From Penium margaritaceum (Eukaryota; Streptophyta; Zygnematophyceae; Desmidiales; Peniaceae), in the NCBI GenBank assembly GCA_023375785.1, contig SZWC01007390.1, forward strand, positions 77,341 through 117,779: 40,439 bases of DNA, given 5' to 3'. Made by a program: the position numbers and the translations under genes. Shown one piece after another: positions 13,101 through 23,800 of the stretch; position 1 is the stretch's first letter; the number at the start of each line of letters is the position of its first letter. The notes below the pieces were generated by a model. That model saw nothing but the letters and a program-made list of their open reading frames with translations, had not been told where the DNA came from and ran no database searches.

Positions 13101-16100
13101 GTGGATACTATGCACGATGACCAACCAAGGTATGCATATGTCACTGACCATGACCAAAGCATGTCACCATGTGTGGTAAACTTTGACAGCTCATAACAAG
13201 AGTCATAAATGGTCAGATTGGAAGACAATGGTTTCTAAATACTAGTTATTGACTAGCAAGTACAAATACCTTCAATATGTAGTGGCACAGTGTGGCTACA
13301 ATGCACAGTGACCAACCAAGGTATGCATATGTCACTGACCATGACCAAAGAATTTCACTTCATGTGGTCAATGTTGACAACTCACAACACGAGTCACAAA
13401 TATTAAGAGGGTCTAACAACGGTTTGGGAACACTAGCTATCAACTAGAAAGCACAAAGGCATTTGATACGTAGTGACACCGCGTGGTAACCATGTACAGG
13501 GACAAACCAAAGTAGGCATATATCACTAACCATGACCAAACGGATTTCACATTGTGTGGTCAACGTTGAAAACCCATAACACAAGTCGCAAATGGTCAGT
13601 GGGGGAAGCCATGGGTTGGGAACACTAGTTTTCAACTAGCAAGTAGAAGGATATACATCAAGTAGTGGCACGGTGTGGCTAGCGTGCACAGAGACCAACC
13701 AAAGGATGTATATGTCACCGACTATGACCGAAGAAGTCCACTATGTGTGGTCAACATTGACAACTTATAACACGAGTCCAAAATGGTCAGAGGGAGAGAC
13801 AATGGTTTGGGAACCCTATGTATCGACTAGAAATGACAAAGAACTTCAATACGTAGTGGCACGGTGTGGCTAATATGCACACCAAGCAACCAAACTAGGC
13901 ATATGTCATTGGCCATAACGAGATAATTTCAATATGGGTGGTCAACGTTGACAAACCATAACACGAGTCACAAACGGTTAGGGGAGGAAACAATGCTATG
14001 GGAATATCAGTTATCAAATAGCAAGTACAATGACCTTAAGTAAGTAGTTGCACGATGTGGCTACCATGCTCAATGACCGACCAAAATAGGCATATGTACT
14101 GCCTTTGACAAAAGAAATCCGTTGTGTGTGGTCAACGTTGACAACTCATAATACGAGTCACAAATGGTCAGAGGGGGAAACAATGATTTGGGAACACCAA
14201 GTATCAAATAGCAAGCACAAGGAGCTTCAATACGTTGTGGCACGGTGTGGATACCATGCAGGATGACCAACCAAAGTAGGCATATGTCACTGACCATGAC
14301 CAAAGAATGTCTCTAAGTGTGGTAAACTTTGACAACTCATAACACGAGTCCAAATTGGTCAGAGTGGTGGGTTCGTGGATACACGTAATCAAGTAGCAAG
14401 TACAAATACCTTCAATATGTAGTGGCACAGCGTGGCTACCATGCACAGTGACCAACCAAAGTATGCATGTCACTGACCATGACCAACGAATTTCACTTCA
14501 TGTGGTCAGCGTTGACAACTCACAACACGAGTCACAGATAGTCAAATGAGGGGTAACAATGGTTTTGGAACACTAGCTATTCACTAGAAAGCACAAATAC
14601 CTTTAAAATGTAGTGACACGGCGTGGTAACCATCTACAGTGACAAACCAAAGTAGGCATATGTCACTAACAATGACCAAACGAATGTCATAGCGTGTGGT
14701 CAATATTGAAAACTCATAACACGAGTCACAAATGGCCAGAGTGGGAAACAATGGGTTGGGAACACTAGTCGTCAACTAGCAAGTACGAAGAACTTCAACA
14801 AGTAGTGGCACGGTGTGGCTAGCGCACACAGTGACCAACCAAAGGATGAATACGTCACTGACTATGACCGAAGAAATCCAGTATACGTGGTCAACATTGA
14901 CAGCTCATAACACAAGTCACGAATGGTCTGAGAGAGAGACAATGGTTTGGGAACCCTATGCATGTACTAGGAAGGAAGAATAACTTAAATATGTTGTGGC
15001 ACGGTGTGGCTACTATGCACACCAAACAACCAAACAAGGCATATGTCACTGACCATGACCAAACAATTTCAATATGGGTGGTCAACGTTCACCAACCATA
15101 ACACAAGTCACTAACGCTCTGAGGGCGAAACAATGGTCCGGGAACACAGTTCTCAACTAGCAAGTACAACGCCCATCAATCAGTAGTAGCACGGTGTGGC
15201 TACCATGCACAATGACCGACGAAAGTTGGCATATGTACAGCCTTCGACCAAAGAAAACCGCTGTGTGTGGTCAACGTGGACAACTCATAACACAATTCAC
15301 AAATGGTCAGAGGGGGAGACAATGGTTTGGGAACATCAGGTATCAACTAGGAAGCAGAAGGACCTTCAATATGTTGTGACACAGTGTGGATACCATGCAC
15401 GATGACCAACCAAAGTATGCATATGTCACTGACCATGACCAAATAATGTCACTAAGTGTGGTAAACTTTGACAAACCATAACACGAGTCACAAATGGTCC
15501 GAGTGGAAGATAATGGTTTCTAAATACTAGTTATCGACTAGCAAGAACAAATACCTTCAATATGTAGTGGCACAGTGTGGCTACAATGCACAGTGACCAA
15601 CCAAAGTATGCATGTCACTGACCATGACCAACGAATTTCACTTAATGTGGTCAATGTTGACAACTCACAACACGAGTCACATATATTCAAAGGGGCTAAC
15701 AACGGTTTTGGAACACTAGCTATCAACTAGAAAGCACAAAGACATTCGATACGTAGTGACACGGCGTGGTAACCATGTACAGGGACAAACCAAAGTAGGC
15801 ATATGTCACTAACCATGACCAAACGAATTTCAAAGTGTGTGGTCAACGTTGAAAACTCGTAACACGAGTCAAAAATGGTCAGTGGGGGAAACCGTGGGTT
15901 GGGAACACTAGTTATCAACTAGCAAGTCGAAACATCTTCAACAAGTAGTGGCACGGTGTGGCTAGCGTGGATAGTGACCAACCAAAGGATGCATATGTCA
16001 CTGACTATGACGAAAGAATTCCATTATGTGTGGTCAACATTGACAACTCATGACACGAGTCACAAATGGTCACAGGGAGAGACAATGCTTTGGGAACCCT

Positions 16101-18656
16101 GTGTATCGACTAGGAAGGACAAAGAACTTCAATACGTAGTGGAACGGTGTGGCTAATATGCACACCAAACAACCAAATAGGCATATGTCACTGGCCATGA
16201 CCAGAAAAATTCAATATGGGTGGTCAACATTGACCAACCATAACACGAGTCACAAACGTTCAGGGGAGGAAACACTGCTATGGGAATATCAGTTCTCAAC
16301 TAGCAAGTACAACGACCTTCAGTCAGTAGTAGCACGGTGTAGCTACCATGCACAATGACCAACCAAAGTAGGCATATGTACTGCCTATGACCAAAGAAAT
16401 CCGCTGTGTGTGGTCAACGTTGACAACTCATAATATCAGTCACAAATGGTCAGAGGGGGAAACAATGATTGGGGAACACCAAGTATCAAATAGCAAACAC
16501 AAGGAGCTTCAATACGTTGTGGCACGGTGTGGATACCATGCACGATGACCAACCAAAGTAGGCATATGTCACTGACCATGACCAAAAAATGTCACTAAGT
16601 GAGGTAAACTTTGACAGCTCATAACACGAGTTCAAATCGGTCAGAGTGGAAGACAATGGTTCACGGATACTAGTTATCGAGTAGCAAGTACAAATACCTT
16701 CAATATGCAGTGGCACAGCGTGGCTACCATGCACAATGACTAACCAAAGTATGCGTATGTCACTGACCATGACCAACGAATTTCACTTCATGTGGTCAGC
16801 GTTGCAAACTCAAAACACGAGTCACAGATAGTCAAAGGGGGATAACAATGGGTTGGGAACACTAGCTATTCACTAGAAAGCACAAATACCTCTAATATGT
16901 AGTGACACAGCATGGTAACCATGTACAGTGACAAACCAAAGTAGGCATATGTCACTAACAATGACCAAACAAATTTCATAGCGTATGGTCAATATTGAGA
17001 ACTCATAACACGAGTCACAAATGGTCAGAGTGGGAAACAATGGGTTGGGAACACTAGTTGTCAAATAAAAAGTACAAAGAACTTCAACAAGCAGTGGCAC
17101 GGTGTGGCTAGCGTACACAGTGACCAACCAAAGGATGAATACATCACTGACTATGATCGAAGAAATCCAGTATGTGTGGTCAATATTGACAACTCATAAC
17201 ACGAGTCACGAATGGTCAGAGGGAGAGACAATGGTTTGGGAACCATATGCATGGACTAGAAAGGACAAATAACTTCAATACGTAGTGGCACGGGGTGGCT
17301 ACTATGCACACCAAACAACCAAACGAGGCATATGTCACTGACCATGACCAAAGGATTTCAACATGGGTGGTCAACGTTCACCAACCATAACACGAATCAC
17401 AAACGGTCAGAGTTGGAAACAATGGTCCGGGAATATCAATTCTCAACTAGCAAGTACAACACCCGTCAATCAGTACTAGCACGGTGTGGCTACCATGCAC
17501 AATGACGGACGAAAGTAGGCATATGTACAGCCTTTGACCACAGAAATCCGCTGTGTGTGGTCAACGTTGACAACTCATAATATGAGTCACAAATAGTCAG
17601 AGGGGGAAACAGTTGTTTGGGAGCACCAGGTATCAACTAGCAAGCACAATGACCTTCAACACGTTGTGGCGCGGTGTGGATACCATGCAAGATGACCAAC
17701 CAAGGTATGCATATGTCACTGATTATGACCAAAGAATGTCACCATGCGTGGTAAACTTTGACAGCTCAAAACACGAGTCACAAATGGCCAGAGTTGAAGG
17801 TAATGGTTTCTAAGTACTAGTTATCGACTAGCAAGTACAAATACCTTCAATATGTAGTGGCACAGTGTGGCTATAATGTAGAGTGACCAACCAAAGTATG
17901 CATATGTCACTGACCATGACCAAAGAATTTCACTTCATGTGGTGAATGTTGACAACTCACAAACACGAGTCACAGATATTCAGAGGGACTAACAACGGTT
18001 TTGGAACACTAGCTATCGACTAGAAAGCACAAAGACATTCGATACGCAGTGACACGGCGTGGTAACCATGTACAGGGACAAACCAAAGTAGGCATGTGTC
18101 ACTGACCATGACCAAATGGATTTCACAGTGTGTGGTCAACGTTGACAACTCATGACACGAGTCACAAATGGTCAGTGGGGTAGCCATGGGTTGGGAACAC
18201 TAGTTATCAACTAGCAAGTCGAAATATTTTCAACAAGTAGTGGCACGGTGTGGCTAGCGTGCACTGTGACCAACCAAAGGATGCATGTGTCACTGACTAT
18301 GACCGAAGAAGTCCACTATGTGTAGTCAACATTGACAACTCATAACACGAGTCCCAAATGGTCAGAGGGAGAGACAATGGTTCGGGAACCCTATGTATCG
18401 ACTACAATGGACAAAGAACTTCAATACGTAGTGGCACGGTGTGGCTAATATGCACACCAAAAAACCAAACTAGGCAAATGCCACTGACCATGACCAGATA
18501 ATTTCACTATGGGTGGTCAACGTTGACCAACCATAACACGAGTCACAAACGGTCAGGGGAGGAAACAATTCTATGGGAATATCAGTTCTCAACTAGCAAG
18601 TACAACGACCTTCAGTCAGTAGTGACACGGTGTGGCTACCATGCACAATAACCGAC
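10119..18656 (+). repeat. 12-mer HOR domain: two hexamer variants alternate
   Basis: Type-5 markers alternate strictly. Alpha form (AGCGTGTGGTCAATATTG): 10119, 12409, 14696, 16985. Beta form (GTGTGGTCAACGTTGAAAAC or close): 11264, 13556, 15839, 18132. Same-form spacing is 2283-2293 bp, twice the hexamer. Other monomers alternate in step. Alpha type 2 has CAATGACCTTCAACACG, beta type 2 has CACAAGGAGCTTCAATACG. Alpha type 3 has ATGTCACCATG, beta type 3 has ATGTCACTAAG. Alpha type 1 has CGCCCGTCAATCAG, beta type 1 has CGACCTTCAGTCA. One alpha type 2 (around 15300) looks partly converted. The unit of recent amplification in this 8.5 kb is therefore the 12-mer. Confidence 0.85.
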
Positions 18657-19036
18657 CAAAGTAGGCATATGTACTGCCTTTGACCAAAGAAATCCGCTGT
18701 GTGTGGTCAACGTTGACAACTCATAATACAAGTCACAAATGGTCAGAGGGGGAAACAATGGTTTGGGAACACCAAGTATGAAATAGCAAGCACAAGGAGC
18801 TTGAATAAGTTGTGGCACGGTGTGGATACCATGCATGATGACCAACCAAAGTAGGCATATGTACTGCCTTTGACCAAAGAAATCCGCTGTGTGTGGTCAA
18901 CGTTGACAACTCATAATACAAGTCACAAATGGTCAGAGGGGGAAACAATGGTTTGGGAACACCAAGTATGAAATAGCAAGCACAAGGAGCTTGAATAAGT
19001 TGTGGCACGGTGTGGATACCATGCACGATGACAAAC
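18657..19036 (+). repeat. Near-identical 190-bp monomer duplication
   Basis: A type-2 monomer at 18657-18846 is followed by a second copy at 18847-19036, at an offset of 190 bp. Reading base by base, the two match throughout except near the right end, where CATGATGACCAACC in the first reads CACGATGACAAACC in the second. Neighbouring monomers of different types differ far more. This is a recent single-monomer unequal exchange or slippage. It explains the 1326-bp interval between markers 18132 and 19458, together with a small (~10-bp) loss near 19376. Confidence 0.92.
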
Positions 19037-20228
19037 CAAAGTAGGCATATGTCACTGACCATGACCAAAAAATGGCACTAAGTGTGGTAAACTCTGACAA
19101 CTCATAACACGATTCACAAATGGTCAGGGTGGAAGATAATGGTTTATGAAGACTAGTTATCGACCAGCAAGTACAAATACCTTCAACATGTAGTGGCACA
19201 GCATGGCTACCATGCACAGTGACCAATCAAAGTATGCATATGTCACTGACCATGACCAACGAATTTCACTTCATGTGGTCAACATTTACAACTCCTAGCA
19301 CGCGTCACAGGTAGTCAGAGGGGCCTAACAATGGTTTGGGAAAACTAGCTGTCTTCAAGAAAGCACAAAGATTTTCGATACGGCGTGGTAACCATGTACA
19401 GTGACAAACCAAAGTATGCATATGTCACATACCATGACCAAACGGATTTTACAGTGTGTGGTCAATGTTGAAAACTCATAACACGAGTCACAAATGGTCA
19501 GTGGGGGAAACCATGGGTTGAGAACACTAGTTATCAACTAGCAAGTAGAAAGATTTTCAACAAGTAGTGGCACGGTGAAGTAAGAGTGCACAGTGACCAA
19601 CCAAAGGATGCACACGTCACTGACTATGACCAAAGAAGTCCACTATGTATGGTCAATATCGACAACTCATAACACGAGTCACAAATGGTCTGATAGAGGG
19701 ACTATGGTTTGGGAACCCTATGTATCGACTGAAACGGACAAAAAACTTCAATATGTAGTGGCACGGTGTGGCTACTGTGCACACCAAACAACCAAACTAG
19801 GCATATGTCACCGACCGTGATGAAAGAATTTCAATATGGATGGTCAACATTCACCAACCACAACACGAGTCACAAACGGTCAGAGGGGGAAACAGTGGTC
19901 TGTGGATATCAGTTTTCAACTAACAAGTACATCGACCTTCAATCAGTATAAGCACGATGTGGCTACCATGCACAATGACAAACCAAAGTAGGCATATGTA
20001 CTACCGCTGACCAAAGAAATCCGCTGTGTGTGGTCAGCATTGACAACTCACAATAGGAGTCACAAATGGTCAGACGGGGAGACAATGGTTTCCGAACACC
20101 AAGAATCAACTAGCAAGCACAAGGACCTTCAATGTATGCTTGTGTCATTGAATATCATAAAAATAGTTTCACTGTGTGTAGTGAACTTTCCTTCTTACGG
20201 ATGGTCAAACAGAGCAATGGTTGAGAGG

Positions 20229-20631
20229 TTATTCAAGCTCAAAGTTGCAAAATTTGATATTCCGTCTGCATCAATTTTTTATGATTAAACTAACGTTGTT
20301 ATCATTCATACTTTTGAAAACTACCCTCTAAACTTGCACCCCTTTATTTTATGCCCTTTACCCATAGGAACCCTTATAATGTCATTTGGACATCATATGA
20401 ACACCATGTTAGTTGGCTTAGTGCTTATAGAGTTAGATTCTGGAGCAGTAGTTACTGGATTTGAATCCTCGTACGCGCAATATAGAATAGGCTCGCGACC
20501 TAGGGGGGGGCGTGTTGTGATACCTCAACTCTACCTTCGAGCCTAGGCCATGGGGGGGGCGGGTACGGGGGTGTCATAATGCGGTCGCAAATCTGTCCTC
20601 CAGGTCGTCCACGGAACATCCCTCTAGGGGG
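20229..20631 (+). repeat. Macro-unit spacer 1, part left of the gap
   Basis: This is non-satellite sequence after the degenerate last monomer of array 1. It aligns from its first bases with the intact spacer at 26968, sharing TTATCATTCATACTTTTG, TTTATGCCCTTTACCCATAG and CTTATAATGTCATTTGG. It holds a tRNA-like stretch (20407-20473), a G8 run (about 20503-20510) and a second G-rich cluster (about 20551-20575). No gene is supportable. Its last 158 bp (20474-20631) are repeated almost exactly after the N gap, most likely unmerged contig ends. Confidence 0.9.
20407..20473 (+). other. tRNA-like stretch in spacer 1 (possible SINE head)
   Basis: TGGCTTAGTGC (20414-20424) resembles the Pol III A box TRGYNNANNNG, and GATTTGAATCC (20458-20468) resembles the B box GGTTCGANTCC with two mismatches. 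The starts are 44 bp apart, the spacing of tRNA positions 8 and 52. The cloverleaf is degraded: no convincing anticodon stem. A tRNA-derived SINE remnant is the likeliest reading; a chance match cannot be excluded. The same stretch in spacer 2 is a better B-box match. Confidence 0.4.
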
Positions 20632-20795
20632 NNNNNNCGCGCAATATAGAATAGGCTCGCGACCTAGGGGGGGGCGTGTTGTGATACCTCAACTCTACCT
20701 TCGAGCCTAGGCCATGGGGGGGGCGGGTACGGGGGTGTCATAATGCGGTCGCAAATCTGTCCTCCAGGTCGTCCACGGAACATGCCTTTAGGGGG
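20474..20795 (+). other. 158-bp sequence duplicated across the assembly gap
   Basis: The sequence at 20474-20631 (from CGCGCAATATAGAATAGG) recurs at 20638-20795, at a constant offset of 164, differing only near the right end (ACATCCCTCT versus ACATGCCTTT). Six N lie between. Spacer 2 has the sequence once. Collapsing the overlap gives spacer 1 a length of 492 bp (245 + 247), against 494 bp for spacer 2. This is most simply two contig ends that overlap but were not merged. Confidence 0.88.
20632..20637. other. Assembly gap (6 N)
   Basis: Six undetermined bases join two contigs. The true distance is unknown. The repeated flanks suggest a negative gap (overlap). It is also possible that macro-units are missing here, because the join lies in a sequence present in every spacer. 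Confidence 0.99.
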
Positions 20796-20884
20796 GTGGG
20801 AGGAAGTATTCCAGTGAAGGCACCTACGCGTAACAAATGAACAAAAACCGACCTGGTGTCAAAGGGAGAAAGCTTTTTGCTATT
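20638..20884 (+). repeat. Macro-unit spacer 1, part right of the gap
   Basis: This continues the spacer into array 2. It ends in AAATGAACAAAAACCGACCT and GCTTTTTGCTATTTATTG before the first truncated satellite monomer, exactly as at the starts of arrays 1 and 3. It includes the same two G-rich clusters as the left side of the gap. No gene is visible. Confidence 0.9.
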
Positions 20885-23800
20885 TATTGACTAGCAAGTA
20901 CAAAGACTTTCAACAAGTAGTGGAACGGTGTGGCTACCATGCACAATGACCAACCAGATTAGGCATGTGCCACTTACCATGACCAAATAATTTTACTAAG
21001 TGTGGTCAACGTTGACAACCCATAATATGGGTCGCGAATTGTCAGAGGGGGAAACAATGGTTTGGGAATACTAGATACCAACTAGCAAGTACAACGACCT
21101 TCAGTCAGTAGTAGCACGGTGTGGCTACCATGCACAATGACTGACCAAAGTAGGCATATGTAGTGCCTTTGACCAAAGACATCCGCTGTGAGTGGTCAAC
21201 GTTGACAACTCAAAATGCGAGTCACAAATGGTCAAAGGGGGAAACAATGGTTTCGGAACACCAAGTATCAAATAGCAAGCACAAGGAGCCTCAAAACGTT
21301 GTGGCAAGGTGTGGATACCATGCACGATGACCAACCAAAGTAGGCATATATCACTGACTATAACCAAATAATGTCACTAAGTGTGGTAAACTCTGCAACT
21401 CATAACACGAGTCACAAATGGTCAGGGTGGAAGATAACAGTTTGTGAATACTAGTTATCGACTAGAAAGTACAAATACCTTCAATATGTAGTGGCACGGT
21501 GTGGCTATAATGTACAGTGACCAACCAAAGTATGCATATGTCACTCACCATGAACAAAGCATTTCACTTCATGTGGTCAACATTTACAGCTCACAGGACG
21601 AGTCGCATATAGTCAGAGGGGGCAAACAATGGTTTGGGAACACTAGCTGTCAACAAGAAAGCACAAAGACCTTCGATACGTAATGACACGACGTGGTAAC
21701 CATGTACAGTGACAAACCAAAGTAGGCATATGTCACAAACAATGACCAAACGGATTTCACAGTGTGTGGCCGACGTTGAAAACTCATAACACGAGTCAAA
21801 AATGGTCAGTGGGGGAAACAATGGACTGGGAACACTAGTTATCAACTAGCAATTAGACAGATTTTCAGCAAGTAGTGGCACGGTGTGGCACGGTGACCAA
21901 CCAAATGATGCACTCATCACTGAGTATGACCGAAGAAGTCCACTATGTATGGTCAACATTGACAACTCATAACACGAGTCACAAATGGTCAGAGGGAGAG
22001 ACAGTGGTTTGGGAACCCTATGTATCAACTAGAAAGGACAAAGAACTTAAATACGTAGTGGTACAGTGTGGCTACTATGCACACCAAACAGCCAAACCAG
22101 GCATATGTCACTGACCATGATGAAAGAATTTCAATATGGGTGGTCAACATTCACCAACCATAACACGAGTCACAAACGGTTAGAGGGGGAACAATGGTCT
22201 GTGAATATCAGCTCTCAACTAGTAATTACAGCAACCTTCAATCAGTATAAGCACAGTGTGGCTACCATGCACAATGACCGACCAAAGTAAGCATATGTAC
22301 TACATTTGACAAAAGAAATCCGCTGTGTGTGGTCAGCATTGACAACTCATAATAGGAGTCACAAATGGTCAGAGGGGGAGACAATGGTTTGGGAACACCA
22401 GGTATCAACTAGCAAGCACAAGGAACTTCAATAAGTTGTGGCACGGTGTGGATACCATGCATGATGACCAACGAAAGTAGGCATATGTCACTGACCATGA
22501 CCAAATAATTACACTAAGTGTGGTAAACTTTGACAACTCATAACACGAGTCACAAATGGTCAAGGTGGAAGATACTGGTATGTGAATACTAGTTATCGAC
22601 TAGCAAGTACAAATACCTTCAATATGTAGTGGCACAGCGTGGCTACCATGCATAGTGACCAACCAAAGTATGCATATGTCACTGACCATGACCAGAGAAT
22701 TTCACTTCATGTGGTCAGCGTTGACAACTCACAACACGAGTCACAGATAGTCAAAGGGGGGTAACATTGGTTTTGGAACACTAGCTATTGACTAGAAAGC
22801 ACAAATACCTTCAATACGCAGTGACACGGCGTGGTAACCATGTACAGTGACAAACCAAAGTAAGCATATGTCACTAACCATGACCAAACAAAATTCACAG
22901 TGTGTGGTCAACGTTGAAAACTCATCACACAAGTCACAAATGGTCAGAGGGGGAAACAATGGGCTAGGAACACTAGTTGTCAACTAGCAAGTACGAAGAA
23001 CTTCAACAAGTAGTGGCATGGCGTGGCTAGCGTGCACAGCGATCAACAAAAGGATGAATACGTCACTGACTATGTCCGAAGATGTCCACTATGTGTGGTC
23101 AACATTGACAACTCATAACACGAGTCACGAATGGTCAGAGGGAGAGACACTGGTTTGGGAACCATATGCATGGACTAGACAGGACAAATAACTTCAATAC
23201 GTGGTGGCAGGATGTGGCTAACATGCACACCAAACATCCAAACTAAGCAAATGTCACTAACCATGACCAGAGAATTTCAACATGGGTGGTCAACGTTGAC
23301 CAACCATAACACGAGTCACAAGCGGTCAGGGGAGGAAATAATGGGTTGGGAATATCAGTTATCAAATAGCAAGTACAACGACCTTCAGTCAGTAGTAGCA
23401 CGGTGTGCTACCATGCACAATGACCGACCAAAGTAGGCATGCGTACTGCTTTTGACGAAAGAAATCCGCTGTGTCTGGTCAACGTCGACAACTAATAATA
23501 CAAGTCACAAATGGTCAGAGGGTGGAAGAATGGGTTGGGAACACCAAGTATCAAATAGCAAGCACAAGGAGCTATAATATGTTGTGGCACGATGTGGATA
23601 CCATGCACGATGACCAACCAAGGTATGCATATGTCACTGACCATGACGAAAGAATGTCACCATGTGTGGTAAAATTTGACAACTCATAAGACAAGTCACA
23701 AATGGTCAGGGTGGAAGAAAATGGCTTGTTAAACTAGTTATCGACTAGCAAGTACAAATACCTTCAATATGTAGTGGCATAGTGTGGCTACAATGCACAG

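Larger units (their letters stand above)
161..20228 (+). repeat. Satellite array 1 (~191-bp monomer, ~105 copies)
   Basis: This is a continuous head-to-tail tandem array; I see no inverted monomer and no inserted element. A marker in each monomer (GTGGTCAACGTTGAC or a variant) recurs at 464, 655, 846, 1039, 1230, 1421, 1611 and 1802, giving a 190-193 bp period. Adjacent monomers are clearly diverged, while every sixth monomer is close, so the array is built of hexameric HORs. The first monomer is cut at CTAGCAAGTACAAAGAC. The second carries an edge-specific variant (AGATTAGGCATGTGCCAC at 228). The last monomer (about 20130-20228) is strongly degenerate. Short open frames inside are repeat by-products. 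A centromeric or other heterochromatic role fits the monomer length and HORs but is inference. Confidence 0.97.
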
